The notes: a model not told the origin generated them from the sequence alone. DNA of 64,000 bases from Marinobacter maroccanus (GCF_002933275.1 NZ_PSSX01000012.1:57827-121826), one strand, 5' to 3'; shown: positions 25,191 through 34,679, counted from the stretch's first letter. Numbers and translations are program-made.

Positions 25191-26237
25191 TTGAGCAGCG
25201 CCGCCATTCCTGTCAATGTCTTTGTTGCGAGCACTCCCCTGCAACTGATCAGTTGCTCCGAGGCTCGCCACCATTATGGCTGCAGCGCCGAAACGACACT
25301 TCTTGTCATTGCCCGACCTGATAACCGGGAAACGGAGGAGCAGATTGAATTCCTTGCCGAAGCACTTGGCTGGCAGGGCATCGAAACCATCTATCTGAAA
25401 AAGAGCTCCTTCTATCTTCGTCTGGGAGCGGTCGCCAAGAGCCTTTCGAGACGAAAAATTGAAAGGTTGTTTATCGGAAACAAGTCCAGTTGGATCCATG
25501 AAGTGTTTTACCGGGGATTCGATAGCGAACAGCTCATCTTTGTGGATGACGGCCTGGCGACAGTGACCTACTACCATGCCATCCACGAAGAGGGTATCGC
25601 CTCCCGTATTTCAGTAGCAAAAAAACGGCTTCTGAGAACCATGGGAATCCGGATTCATCGGGTTGTTCCCGATGTGATCGCTTTCTTCACGTTCTTTCCG
25701 TTGCAGAGTTCCGAGCTGGTTCAGGTGCGGGTTCATGATTTCCCGGTATTTCGCAGAACCTTCAAAACATCCGCCCGTGACAGCAGTCAGACGCCCATGG
25801 TCGGGTTTCTTGGCCAGCCCTTTGGTGGTGAGGACCGGCTTCAGCAACTGAAATTGCAAATTCAGCATGTGGTGGAGCGCCACCCCGATAGCCGTGTCGT
25901 GTACTTCATGCACCGGAAGGAGAGCAGGGAAGAGCTGGAGAAGCTGCTGGCGGAATTTCCGCTCGAGATTCGACAGGCGGGTCGTCCCATAGAGGTAGAG
26001 GTAGCTCTGTCCGGAGAATCGTATCTGGCTTTCTACAGCTTTGCTTCAACCGCTCTGTTCACTCTGAAAAAGATTTTCCCGGAAATCCGGGTTTTCCAGA
26101 TTGATGATGCCGCACTTGGTGCGCGGCTACCCTACTATGACGAAATAAGGAGTATGTTCAGGAGCGTCGGCGTGGAAACAACGCTCCTTCGGGGGTCACG
26201 ACTTTTCGAAGCGGGCCGGTCTGTCCAGAGTCCATAA
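25191..26237 (+). CDS. GT52/polysialyltransferase-like glycosyltransferase
   Basis: 348 residues from the TTG at 25191, with GGGA ten bases upstream; an ATG-equivalent codon at 25125 would overlap the previous gene by 32 bases and adds a tail unlike the family. The N-terminus VNVFVASTPLQLISCSEA is characteristic of GT52 and polysialyltransferase (GT-B, sialyl or phosphosugar) enzymes. Motif DDG is seen in LIFVDDGLATVTYY and HRKE in RVVYFMHRKESREELEKL, near where the family has an HP pair. SYLAFYSFASTALFTLKKIFP is the nucleotide-binding part. Donor might be a CMP-sugar or other. No CMP-sialic acid genes lie in the window. Its 3' end overlaps the convergent fusion gene by 42 bases. Confidence 0.72.
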   Translation: MSSAAIPVNVFVASTPLQLISCSEARHHYGCSAETTLLVIARPDNRETEEQIEFLAEALGWQGIETIYLKKSSFYLRLGAVAKSLSRRKIERLFIGNKSSWIHEVFYRGFDSEQLIFVDDGLATVTYYHAIHEEGIASRISVAKKRLLRTMGIRIHRVVPDVIAFFTFFPLQSSELVQVRVHDFPVFRRTFKTSARDSSQTPMVGFLGQPFGGEDRLQQLKLQIQHVVERHPDSRVVYFMHRKESREELEKLLAEFPLEIRQAGRPIEVEVALSGESYLAFYSFASTALFTLKKIFPEIRVFQIDDAALGARLPYYDEIRSMFRSVGVETTLLRGSRLFEAGRSVQSP

Positions 26238-28205
26238 TCCGGCATACTTGTTGAAGGTTACCTGCGCATAGGTAACCGCCGTCAGATAACCAACAGCGCC
26301 GTCCAGGAAGCCGAAACGGATGAAGTACACCTGCACGAACGTCATCAGCCCCCGCAGCGTGGGGTAGATCATGGTGCGGGTCTTCTTGCCTTTGCGGTGC
26401 TTCTCCAGAGAACCAAGCCAGGCGTATTTCGCGCTTTTTTCCAGAGAGTGGCCGAAATCCCGGTGTGTGTAGTGCGTCAGGCGGCCTCTGAGGGTCTTGA
26501 TCCTGCGGCCGGATGGAATCAGTATCCGCTCGTGTACCAGGGCGTCTGAAAAGCTTACGCCTTCCCGACGGAACAGTCGGAGAGGTGCCCGGCCGCTACG
26601 CCCGAAATCCAGGCGGCTGCCATAAATCGTTACCGCCCAGGGAAGCTTGTAGGCGTCCGCGTCAGGGTCTGCCAGGTGATCGTTGATCTCTCTTGCCAGC
26701 TCTGGTGTGACGCGCTCATCGGCATCCAGTGACAGCACCCACTCACCGGTCGCTTTCTCAAGTGCGCGTTGCTTCTGGATGCCAAAACCCGGCCAGTCGG
26801 TGACTTCAACGACATCGGCCAACTCTCTGGCCAGTTCCACAGTCCGGTCAGTACTGCCGCTATCCAGGACGATGATTTCGTCTGCCACCAGCCTCGCTGA
26901 CTTAAGGCAGTCGGTAATATGGTCTTCTTCGTTTTTCGTGATAATGGTCGCTGAGACCTTCCGGGCCCTGTTTCGAACGTAAGAGGCGCTTAAGTCTGTG
27001 AACATCGAGGAGGCGATCGATGCAACTGCCAGAAGGTAGAAGGTAAGGAACAGGGTCCGATTGAAAGTGGCCTCTGTAAGGCCAAAGAAAAAGTAGCCGA
27101 TGGAGATCATACAGCCAGCCGCCGCAAGGTGGGCCGTTGCGGCGTGGCGGCTGGACAGGTTTCTGGCAAAGATGGCCAGCGGAATGAAAATCAACAGGGC
27201 CCAGCTGAGAATACCGGGAATACCGCTGGTGGCAGCATTATTGAGCAGGTCGTTATGGGCATGTCCCGTACAGCAGTCCAGGAAGTGTTCTGGCAGATTT
27301 CCAGCTGCAACCTCCGATTCTATGCGGTGGGTGTAGCCACCGAGGCCAGCGCCGGTCCAGGGGTTGTCGCTGAGCATATTCCAGGCTTGCCCCCAGACTT
27401 CCAGGCGTATTTCCATGCCTGAATCCAGGTGGCCATCATGGAGCAAACCATTGAGCGAACTGGACATGCGGTCGCTGGTGATAATCGCGCCGGCGACGAG
27501 CAGTGGCACAACAATCAATCCGGCAATTCGAAGCCTTTTGCTGAGCAGCGGTACGAGCACGACCAGAAGAAATGGCAGAGCAACCAGGTTGCTGCGGGTT
27601 TCAGACAGCATGGAAATCAGGACTGCAGACGTTCCACCGGTGAGAAACAGTATTGCCAGGCCCACCCGTTTGTCCCGGATAAAAAACATGGCAGCGATGA
27701 TCGTTAGCATGCCGCCCAGGAGAGCGAGATTGCCAAAGCTGATGGGATTGATCCCGCCACCGAAACGGGAATTCAGCACCTGATCAAGTGCGCCCTGGCG
27801 GGCAGCAACGGTCACGAGAAAAACTCCGATGACGGAAACGGCCATCAGTCCGACGGCTGTAAAGGTGGTTCGGGCGCCGATCCGGGCATAGCTAATGGCA
27901 ACAATGAGTGGCCAGAACAGGATAAACCGGGCGTGCGTGCCAAATGTTTTGCCGCCCTCATAATCAAAGCCTTCCAGGGCCCAGGACAGAAAGCTCACCA
28001 GAACGAAGAACCAGAAGGAAAAGTGCAGCAGCCTGAGCTCTTTGGGCTTGTCCCAGCCGGCTTTATACAAAGATTTGCGGGCACTGAGCACCATTCCGGC
28101 AATGGCAAGCAAGAGGGTCGCGCCTGCCAGGATGCTTGAGGACAGGAGCGCGCCGCCGAGCCCGATGATCAGCAGTGCATGAAAGGCGAGTCTGGGGTTC
28201 AACAT
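26196..28205 (-). CDS. Fused O-antigen ligase (WaaL-like) and family 2 glycosyltransferase (WaaE/KdtX-like)
   Basis: 669 residues in one frame. Residues 1-410 are a polytopic membrane protein with about ten hydrophobic segments and a large loop before GHAHNDLLNNAATSGIPG (about residue 314), the Wzy_C/WaaL motif with a catalytic His. Residues 416-669 are a soluble GT-A domain: SATIITKNEEDHITDCLKSA, IIVLDSGSTDRT, WPGFGIQKQRALEKATGEW, DXD-type LSLDADERV, GLMTFVQVYFIRFGFLDG near the end, all like WaaE/KdtX core glucosyltransferases. The ligase would attach undecaprenyl-linked polymer to core in the periplasm whereas the GT2 part would act in the cytoplasm, so the topology needs an even number of spans between. 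Starts inside the lpxL stop (7-base overlap). Confidence 0.88.
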   Translation of the reverse strand: MLNPRLAFHALLIIGLGGALLSSSILAGATLLLAIAGMVLSARKSLYKAGWDKPKELRLLHFSFWFFVLVSFLSWALEGFDYEGGKTFGTHARFILFWPLIVAISYARIGARTTFTAVGLMAVSVIGVFLVTVAARQGALDQVLNSRFGGGINPISFGNLALLGGMLTIIAAMFFIRDKRVGLAILFLTGGTSAVLISMLSETRSNLVALPFLLVVLVPLLSKRLRIAGLIVVPLLVAGAIITSDRMSSSLNGLLHDGHLDSGMEIRLEVWGQAWNMLSDNPWTGAGLGGYTHRIESEVAAGNLPEHFLDCCTGHAHNDLLNNAATSGIPGILSWALLIFIPLAIFARNLSSRHAATAHLAAAGCMISIGYFFFGLTEATFNRTLFLTFYLLAVASIASSMFTDLSASYVRNRARKVSATIITKNEEDHITDCLKSARLVADEIIVLDSGSTDRTVELARELADVVEVTDWPGFGIQKQRALEKATGEWVLSLDADERVTPELAREINDHLADPDADAYKLPWAVTIYGSRLDFGRSGRAPLRLFRREGVSFSDALVHERILIPSGRRIKTLRGRLTHYTHRDFGHSLEKSAKYAWLGSLEKHRKGKKTRTMIYPTLRGLMTFVQVYFIRFGFLDGAVGYLTAVTYAQVTFNKYAGLWTLDRPARFEKS

Positions 28206-29104
28206 ACTCGGTCCGGATTATAGGGGTTGATTTCGCCGGGCGGCCGATGGCGCATACGCTTGTATTCCCACTGATACTGCTCGGGGATCTCTCGCACGCA
28301 TTGCTCGATGGCGTGATTCATGGCCGTGGTTGCGGCCACAGGGTCCTTGTCGCCGAGGCCCGGGCCGGTCTCGCGTACAACGATCCGGAACCCGGAAGCG
28401 TCGGGCAGACGCTCGGCATAAGTAATCAGCACGTTGGCGCCAGTGCGCTGGATCAGCTTGGAAACCAGGGTCATGGTTTTCACTTCCATGCCAAAGAAAG
28501 GCGCAAAGGCGTTGCCTTTACCCCGGGGTGACTGATCCGGCAGAATCCCGGCAACGCCGCCTTCCCGGAGAATCGAGGCAAGTCGGGCCAGGCCGCGTCG
28601 GTCGCCCCGGACCAGCTCAGAGCCGAGCCGCCCGCGTACCTTGATCATGTAGTCTTCGAATTCGGGCATATTCGGCGGGCTGTAAAGGGCTGCCATCTTG
28701 TAGCGCGATGAGAAGAACAACCCGGCCAGCTCCCAGTTACCCAGGTGCGGTGCGAGGAGGATCAGCCCCTGGTCTCCGGCCATGGCCCTGTCGATCAGTT
28801 CAAGCCCCTCGGTTTCCCGGATCAGGCCAAGGCATTTCTCCACCGGCCACTCCCACATCAGCGGAACCTCAAGCATGGTCATGCCGGTCTGGGCCAGAGA
28901 CCTCTTTGACATAACCGCACGTTCGGTGTCTGAAAGCTCGGGGAGGCAGATGGACAGGTTAGTATCGGTAACCTTTCGCGATTTGGTAGGCAGACGCCAC
29001 ACCAGATAGCCCACGAAACGACCCACCCGCTGGGCGCCGGCAAGGGATAACCAGCCGGCAATCCTGAGCAGCCCGGCAATGACGAAATATTTGAGCTTGC
29101 TCAT
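28199..29104 (-). CDS. lpxL: Lipid A lauroyl/myristoyl acyltransferase (LpxL/HtrB family), copy 1
   Basis: 301 residues. N-terminal membrane anchor ([17 protein letters not shown]), then the acyltransferase H(x4)D/E motif in [12 protein letters not shown], the R-x-x-R segment [38 protein letters not shown] and the C-terminal [17 protein letters not shown] (the W-x-x-x-R-F/M/L-K-x-R-P region). Adds secondary acyl chains to Kdo2- or Kdo-lipid A at the inner membrane. Overlaps manC by four bases (ATGA) and the fusion gene by seven, so the three form one operon. A paralogue is at 34.7-35.6 kb. Confidence 0.93.
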   Translation of the reverse strand: MSKLKYFVIAGLLRIAGWLSLAGAQRVGRFVGYLVWRLPTKSRKVTDTNLSICLPELSDTERAVMSKRSLAQTGMTMLEVPLMWEWPVEKCLGLIRETEGLELIDRAMAGDQGLILLAPHLGNWELAGLFFSSRYKMAALYSPPNMPEFEDYMIKVRGRLGSELVRGDRRGLARLASILREGGVAGILPDQSPRGKGNAFAPFFGMEVKTMTLVSKLIQRTGANVLITYAERLPDASGFRIVVRETGPGLGDKDPVAATTAMNHAIEQCVREIPEQYQWEYKRMRHRPPGEINPYNPDRVC

Positions 29105-30522
29105 TTCCGGCCGTACCGATCCTCATAACGGACAATGTCGTCCTCACCCAGGTAAGAGCCTGACTGGACTTCGATCAGTTCCAGGTCGATGACCCCCGGA
29201 TTCTCCAGCGAGTGCACCTGGCCAATCGGAATGTAGGTGGACTGGTTCTCGGTGACCAGATAGGTTTTCTCGCCGTTGGTGACCCGGGCGGTGCCACTGA
29301 CCACGATCCAGTGCTCGGCGCGATGATGGTGCATCTGCACAGAGAGCTTGGCGCCGGGTTTTACCGTGATGCGTTTGACCTGGTAGCGGGCGCCGTTGTC
29401 GATGGAATCGTACACACCCCAGGGCCGGTAGACTTCCCGATGGTTCATGTGTTCGTGGCGGCCATCGATCTTGATTCGCTCCACCACGGTTTTGACGTCC
29501 TGAACGCTGTCTTTATGGGCAACCAGCACAGCATCCTTGGTTTCGATAACCACCAGGTTGTCCACGCCAACCGTTGCTACTAGTCGGCTATCGGCACGGA
29601 CCAGCGTGTTGGCGGTATTGTGGGTAATCACGTCGCCGGTCAGGCTGTTGCCATCCGCGTCCTTGTCGCTGACTTCCCAGAGCGCGGACCAGGAGCCGAT
29701 GTCGCTCCAGCCGGCATCCAGGGAAACCACGGCAGCCTTGTCGGTTTTCTCCATAACGGCGTAGTCCACCGAGTCCGAGGGGCACTCCGCAAATCGTTCG
29801 GCATTTATTCGGGTAAAGTGCAGGTCATCGGCGGTATCTGCGATGGCAGCGCGGCACGCAGCCAGGATATCCGGGCGATGGGTTTCCAGCTCCTCGAGGT
29901 ATTGGCGGGCACCAAACAGGAACATCCCGCTGTTCCAGAGGTACTCGCCGGAATCCAGGTAGCCATTGGCGGTCGCCTGGTCCGGTTTTTCGACAAACTT
30001 GTCCACCAGGTAGCTGTCCGGCCCCAGTTCGGTGCCACGGTGGATGTAGCCGTAGCCGGTTTCAGGATGGTTCGGGACAATACCGAAGGTGACCAGCTTC
30101 CCTTCCCGCGCCAGGGGAATAGCTTTCTTCACCCCTTCCTGAAAGGCCGTGACGTCCTTGATCAGGTGGTCGGCTGCCAAAACCAGCATCAGGGGATCAT
30201 CGGCACCGTTCTCTGCAGCCTCGGTCAGCTGTAGCGCTGCCAATGCAATGGCCGGCGCCGTATTCCGGCCACAGGGCTCCAGAATGATCCGGGTATCCTC
30301 GTGGCCGGATTGCCGCATTTGTTCCGCAGCCAGGAACCGGTGTTCCTCGTTGCAGATCAGAAGAGGGTTTGCTGCGTCCATGCCCTCAAGCCGCGCAACG
30401 GTGGCCTGCAACATCGACGGGGGGCCGTTGGTCAGTTTCAGGAACTGCTTCGGATTCAGCTGGCGCGACATCGGCCAAAGGCGTGAGCCGGTACCGCCAG
30501 CCATAATGACGGGGTGAATCAT
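29101..30522 (-). CDS. manC: Mannose-1-phosphate guanylyltransferase/mannose-6-phosphate isomerase
   Basis: 473 residues, the size of type II bifunctional PMI-GMP enzymes (AlgA, XanB, ManC). Nucleotidyl part: [26 protein letters not shown] (signature with the GMP-binding lysine), [31 protein letters not shown]/cupin part at the C-terminus: [47 protein letters not shown], with metal histidines. Makes GDP-mannose from fructose-6-phosphate, in concert with a phosphomannomutase not seen here. GDP-mannose would feed transferases of this locus. First gene of the manC-lpxL-ligase/GT2 operon. Confidence 0.95.
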   Translation of the reverse strand: MIHPVIMAGGTGSRLWPMSRQLNPKQFLKLTNGPPSMLQATVARLEGMDAANPLLICNEEHRFLAAEQMRQSGHEDTRIILEPCGRNTAPAIALAALQLTEAAENGADDPLMLVLAADHLIKDVTAFQEGVKKAIPLAREGKLVTFGIVPNHPETGYGYIHRGTELGPDSYLVDKFVEKPDQATANGYLDSGEYLWNSGMFLFGARQYLEELETHRPDILAACRAAIADTADDLHFTRINAERFAECPSDSVDYAVMEKTDKAAVVSLDAGWSDIGSWSALWEVSDKDADGNSLTGDVITHNTANTLVRADSRLVATVGVDNLVVIETKDAVLVAHKDSVQDVKTVVERIKIDGRHEHMNHREVYRPWGVYDSIDNGARYQVKRITVKPGAKLSVQMHHHRAEHWIVVSGTARVTNGEKTYLVTENQSTYIPIGQVHSLENPGVIDLELIEVQSGSYLGEDDIVRYEDRYGRK

Positions 30523-30654
30523 CTGTACACTCCGGGCTTGAGTTAAAGAATGCCAAGAAAAACATCAATATCAGGCGCGTCATCTTATCATAAGGCAACC
30601 ATGATATTGTTCTGACCAGTCCGTAAACTGATTGTCCCGATACCAGGAATTGTG

Positions 30655-31449
30655 ATGAAGCTACCGTTGTCCGTTTATTACATCACCCAAGACGAAGAAC
30701 TGCGACTGCCAGAGTCCCTGGCGAAGGTTTCGGGTTGGGTCGATGAGATTATCGTAGTTGATTCCGGGAGCACTGACCGAACCCGAGATATTGCGGAAGC
30801 GGCGGGCGCCCGGTTTGTTCATAACGACTGGCAGGGATTTGCTTGTCAGAAGGCCTTCGCCGCAAGCCTGTGCTGCAATGACTGGGTTCTGGATCTGGAT
30901 GCGGATGAGGTGTTGTCGGACGAGCTTGTGGCCAATATCAAGGCCCTGTTTTCAAAGCCGGTCGACCCGGATATTGCGGGTTTTCGAATGCGCTGGGTGC
31001 TGTCCCAGCCAAATCCCCGGCATCCGTTCCGTCATGATAAATCGAAGAAAATCCTGAGACTCTACAATCGGAAAAAGGCGGTGATTGAGGCTGAAAAAGA
31101 CAGCAACAATGACCGACCCCAGGTGAAAACAGGCCGGGTCCTGGATCTCAAGGGCGACGTGTTACATCGCACGCTGATTTCCCTGGAGCAGATGGAGCGC
31201 AAGTACTGCCAGTTGTCTTCGGAGCAGGCCCGCTTTATTGCCGCAAAGGGGCGACGAATCTCCAGTGCCCGTCTGTTTGCCGAGTTTCCCCTGAAGTTCC
31301 TGAAGTATTACCTGCTGCACCGACAGATTCTGAACGGCTGGTTTGGCCTTAGCGTTGCCATTACTGCGGCCAACCGTAACTTTATGCGGCTGGCGAAGGC
31401 TCGCGAGATACAGATGCTGTCTGAGTTTGAGGAGGAAAGTACCCGGTAG
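30655..31449 (+). CDS. Glycosyltransferase family 2, WaaE/KdtX-like
   Basis: 264 residues from the ATG at 30655, seven bases after AGGA. GT-A domain: LSVYYITQDEELRLPESLAKV, DEIIVVDSGSTDRTRDIAEAAG, DWQGFACQKAFAASLCCNDWVLDLDADEVL (DXD-type metal site), and a C-terminal helical part (LFAEFPLKFLKYYLLHRQILNGWFGL). Clearly related to the GT2 half of the fusion at 26.2-28.2 kb by these shared motifs. Such enzymes add a beta-glucose to the inner-core heptose in other bacteria. Divergent from manC, convergent with the GT4 gene. Confidence 0.9.
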   Translation: MKLPLSVYYITQDEELRLPESLAKVSGWVDEIIVVDSGSTDRTRDIAEAAGARFVHNDWQGFACQKAFAASLCCNDWVLDLDADEVLSDELVANIKALFSKPVDPDIAGFRMRWVLSQPNPRHPFRHDKSKKILRLYNRKKAVIEAEKDSNNDRPQVKTGRVLDLKGDVLHRTLISLEQMERKYCQLSSEQARFIAAKGRRISSARLFAEFPLKFLKYYLLHRQILNGWFGLSVAITAANRNFMRLAKAREIQMLSEFEEESTR

Positions 31450-31466
31450 GAATCAGTGTGCCCAGA

Positions 31467-32528
31467 TTATTTTCCAGTGGCCCGGCGTTCAGTAATGGCT
31501 TTTCGATAAAGGGCCTCTGTTTGTTCAGCCATGGCTTTCACTGTGAGGGTTTCACGTGCAAACGCCATAGCGGACCGCTGGCTCTGTTTCAACGCTTCCA
31601 GATTGGCGAGCGCCCGGGCCATGAGATCGGTAAGGTCTCGGTCGTTGTGTCCGGCGCTGAGAGAGGAAGGTGGGAGAAGGTCGCGAGGCCCGGACACCGG
31701 AGTGGAGACAACCGGGCAACCATAGATGAGCGACTCCGCCAGCACATAGGGAAAACCTTCCCGCTCGGAGCTGATCACTGTAAGTTCGGCTTTGCAGTAA
31801 ACCGGTGCCAGGTTCCGGCTGAACCCTGCCAGGGTGACCAATTCTCCGAGACCTGATTGTTGAATTAGACGCGCCAGCTGTTCCCGCTGGCTTCCTTCGC
31901 CGAATATGGTCAGGTGGCAGTTGTCGGCAGAGGGGCCAAGTATGGCCCAGGCCCTGATCAGCGCATCAAAACCTTTTACGGGTTCCAGGCGCCCCACGGC
32001 GATCACATTGGTGACACCTGCCGGAAGGTTGGGGCCATCGTCCGCTGTATTCTGTTGGCGTTCTGAGTCGACACCATTGTAGATCAGGTGTGTATGGGGG
32101 TGTCGCAGAGATCCCAGGATCCGTGGGCTTACTGCAACGATCTCGTCGAGGCGATCAAATGCCTTGTGGCTGGACTTGGTGCCGTGCACTGTGCCGATGC
32201 GCACACGGGCAAGCTTTCCGGTTTTACCAGCCAGTTGCGCTGCCTTATTGCCCTGGGCGTGCAGGATATCGGGCGATAATTGGCGAAGTCGCCGGCGGAG
32301 AGCCAGTTGGAGCCAGAGGTTCCGTCGCCCGAGTTGAACCGGCAGTGGATGAAACTGGACACCGGCTGGGAAGTGATCACGGTAGGTTTTGTGTCCAAGC
32401 ACATGGACGCTATGCCCGCGTTCCGCCAGCGCACCCGCCAGATCCGCGGTGTGCTGTTCCATGCCGCCCCATGTGGTTCCGGGTGTGGCGACAAGAAGGG
32501 CAATGGTTAATTGGCGGGGGGGAGTCAT
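31467..32528 (-). CDS. Glycosyltransferase family 4
   Basis: 353 residues. GT-B fold: IALLVATPGTTWGGMEQHTADLAGALAERGHSVHVLG, DILHAQGNKAAQLAG, AVGRLEPVKGFDALIRAWAIL, LTIFGEGSQREQLARLI, and the EX7E motif EREGFPYVLAESLIYG with PVVSTPVSGPRDLLP. Overlaps the next upstream gene by four bases (ATGA). Extends core or O-chain glycan; substrate unknown. Last gene of the lpxL2-ELM1-GT4-GT4 run on the minus strand. Confidence 0.92.
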   Translation of the reverse strand: MTPPRQLTIALLVATPGTTWGGMEQHTADLAGALAERGHSVHVLGHKTYRDHFPAGVQFHPLPVQLGRRNLWLQLALRRRLRQLSPDILHAQGNKAAQLAGKTGKLARVRIGTVHGTKSSHKAFDRLDEIVAVSPRILGSLRHPHTHLIYNGVDSERQQNTADDGPNLPAGVTNVIAVGRLEPVKGFDALIRAWAILGPSADNCHLTIFGEGSQREQLARLIQQSGLGELVTLAGFSRNLAPVYCKAELTVISSEREGFPYVLAESLIYGCPVVSTPVSGPRDLLPPSSLSAGHNDRDLTDLMARALANLEALKQSQRSAMAFARETLTVKAMAEQTEALYRKAITERRATGK

Positions 32529-33640
32529 GATTGGTCGGCTGCGTTTTTCAGCACGTTCTCATAAACCCGCAAGGTTGCCTCGGTTTGCGCTTCCAGTCGG
32601 AATCGATAGGGGATCTCGATGCTCGGCGGTTTGGCATCGAGTAGCCTGGAAACGGCGTGGGCAAATTCCTCCACGTTATCCGGTGTCACCAGTCCATCCC
32701 TGAAACAGGCCTGCAGGGTTTCCGCCGCCCCGCCGCGATTATAGGCCAAGACCGGTGTTCCGGAGGCCAGGGCTTCGGTCACCGTTCGGCCAAAGGGTTC
32801 CGGTTTGGTGCTCATATGGCAGACCACATCGGCGAGCAGATATAGCGTGGTCATGTCATTGCGCTGGCCAAGAAAGCTGACCTTGTCGGTCAAATCCAGG
32901 CGTGCCCGCTCCTTTTCCAGTTCGTCGAGGAAATGCTCTTTGCCGGGTTCTGCACCACCGACAATGATGCCATGGCAATCAGGCCGATTCCGCACCAGCT
33001 TCGCGATCATGGCCAGGAAATCCAGTTGGCCTTTCCAACGGGAAATTCGCCCGGGCATCATGATGATTTTCTTTCCGGCAAGCTGTGGGTATTGACGGAA
33101 CCAGCGGTCCAGCCATTGTTGGCTGAGTTCACGTTGGTGGAAGGCATCCACATCGACACCACGCTGGATGACGGTCAGCTTTTCCTCGGGTACCGGGTAG
33201 TTGCTCATCACGTAGTCCCGCACACACTGGGACACGGCAATGATGTGATCGGCGCGGGTCATGATGGCGCTGTAGGGTGTTACCGAATACATGCCGTGGA
33301 ATGTGGACACAACCGCCGGGCGTTCCCGCTTCGGGATGCTTTTCAGGGCCAGGAAGATAATCCAGGCGGGCATGCGCGAGCGGACATGAACGATGTCCGG
33401 CCTCAGTTCAAGGAGCAGCTTTCGCATTGGCAGGATTTGCCCGAAGGACGCCGGATTTTTCCGGTGAATCGGCATGAAAATATGCTTTGAACCCTGTCCC
33501 CGCAGTTGTTCCGCCATGGGGCCGCCCTTGGAGACGACAAAGGATTCGTGGCCGCGTTTGACGAGGTCTGCAGCGAACTCTACGGTGCCTCTCTCTACAC
33601 CGCCGCTGTACAGCGCTGGAAGTGCCTGAAGAATTCTCAA
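32525..33640 (-). CDS. Glycosyltransferase family 4
   Basis: 371 residues when started at the TTG at 33640. That codon overlaps the stop of the upstream gene as TTGA, has AAGGGGG seven bases before it and begins at the family's usual N-terminus (RILQALPALYSGGVERGTVEFAADLVKRG). An ATG at 33712 and longer frames are inside the upstream gene and are rejected. GT-B motifs: STFHGMYSVTPY, MMPGRISRWKGQLDFLAMIAKL, IIVGGAEPGKEHF, VSFLGQRNDMTTLYLLADVVCHMS and EPFGRTVTEALASGTPVLAYNRGGAAETL. Role in LPS core or O-chain assembly inferred from the locus. Confidence 0.9.
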   Translation of the reverse strand: MRILQALPALYSGGVERGTVEFAADLVKRGHESFVVSKGGPMAEQLRGQGSKHIFMPIHRKNPASFGQILPMRKLLLELRPDIVHVRSRMPAWIIFLALKSIPKRERPAVVSTFHGMYSVTPYSAIMTRADHIIAVSQCVRDYVMSNYPVPEEKLTVIQRGVDVDAFHQRELSQQWLDRWFRQYPQLAGKKIIMMPGRISRWKGQLDFLAMIAKLVRNRPDCHGIIVGGAEPGKEHFLDELEKERARLDLTDKVSFLGQRNDMTTLYLLADVVCHMSTKPEPFGRTVTEALASGTPVLAYNRGGAAETLQACFRDGLVTPDNVEEFAHAVSRLLDAKPPSIEIPYRFRLEAQTEATLRVYENVLKNAADQS

Positions 33641-34632
33641 GGCTGGGCCCCCTTGGGCAGGCGTTGATTGGTTTTGTGGCTCTTTGGCAATAATTCGTTT
33701 TCGATGACCCATAGTGCTGCGCGATTGGCTTCCCAGAGCGACTGGGCGTGGTCGGCCCTGCCGGCCATGACGCTGGCGTGGTCCGTCCACTTGGCAACAT
33801 AGCCGTCCCGGACCAACCGTTCCACTCCGTCCACGACCCGGCTGCCGGGTCTCGCCGCCAACTCGAAAAGGCCCGTTGGCACCCCGGAGGTTGCCGCCTC
33901 GCAAACCATGGACATGCTGTCGGGGGTCACCCAGACCGCCCGTGAGGCGGAAAGTTGATGGCTCAGCCAATCCTCGTGGGTCTGCTGGGGGTGAACAACG
34001 GTGATCCGCAGTCCGGCCATGTCGTCGAGGCGGTCCTGCAGGGGTTCCGGTGTTCGCCGTGAGGTGCTGATGGTCCAGCGCCAGTCAGGGTACTGACCGA
34101 TCAAGTGGGATATCTGGCCCAGGACGACATCGTCGTCCCAGTCGAAGTGCGGCGAAGGCCCGCCTATGAGTAATAGCGCTTCCCGTTTCTCGGTGATTCT
34201 GGCCAGGGGTGTGATGGTGTTCAAAACGCCCTCGGTTAACAGAACCCGCGGGCCTGGCTTTACGCGATCATGGGCTGGAATCAGGGCACCGCTGACCAGA
34301 GACAGCGGAAACGCGGGCTTCATGATGACCAGCGTTCGGGTCCCGCGACGTTTTCGCAGCGCAAGCAGTAATCGATGCGTGCCGGACCCTGCCGCGACGA
34401 CAAGATCGGGGCGAGGCAGTGACGCCTCCATACGTGGCGAAGAGGCCAGCAATGCCCGCCACAGAGGTACCTTTATGGGGGAAGCATCGATCCAGTAGGT
34501 GCTTGCCCCGGCCAGAACGCGAAGCCGGTTGCCAAGTCCCTTCAGCTGATTCCGGTGCCCCGGCTTATTGTCGGTCAGGAGCCACACCACCGGAGTGGAT
34601 GCATCCTGCGTTCTGGGCTCGGGTTTGGCCAT
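33637..34632 (-). CDS. ELM1-family protein (DUF1022, predicted nucleoside-diphosphate-sugar epimerase/GT-B-like)
   Basis: 331 residues. Start VVWLLTDNKPGHRNQLKGLGNRL is the signature of the ELM1/DUF1022 family; PDLVVAAGSGTHRLLLALRKRRGTRTLVIMKP, LLIGGPSPHFDWDDD and VWVTPDSMSMVCEAATSGVPTGLFEL follow. The plant member ELM1 recruits a fission factor to mitochondria; the bacterial members have an unproven role and often lie in LPS or capsule loci, as here. The last motif looks like a GT-B nucleotide site, so transferase activity is possible. 47 bases downstream of lpxL copy 2; overlaps the next GT4. Confidence 0.85.
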   Translation of the reverse strand: MAKPEPRTQDASTPVVWLLTDNKPGHRNQLKGLGNRLRVLAGASTYWIDASPIKVPLWRALLASSPRMEASLPRPDLVVAAGSGTHRLLLALRKRRGTRTLVIMKPAFPLSLVSGALIPAHDRVKPGPRVLLTEGVLNTITPLARITEKREALLLIGGPSPHFDWDDDVVLGQISHLIGQYPDWRWTISTSRRTPEPLQDRLDDMAGLRITVVHPQQTHEDWLSHQLSASRAVWVTPDSMSMVCEAATSGVPTGLFELAARPGSRVVDGVERLVRDGYVAKWTDHASVMAGRADHAQSLWEANRAALWVIENELLPKSHKTNQRLPKGAQP

Positions 34633-34679
34633 GGTGTTCCGGCATGTATTGCCGGCCTCCGTGTTGCCTGAGTTCGTTA

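Noticed and set aside
33640..33970. N-terminal extension of the GT4 gene by about 110 codons
   Set aside because: It lies within the ELM1 gene, is Gly/Arg-rich nonsense and is not needed: a TTG with a good ribosome site gives the normal family start.
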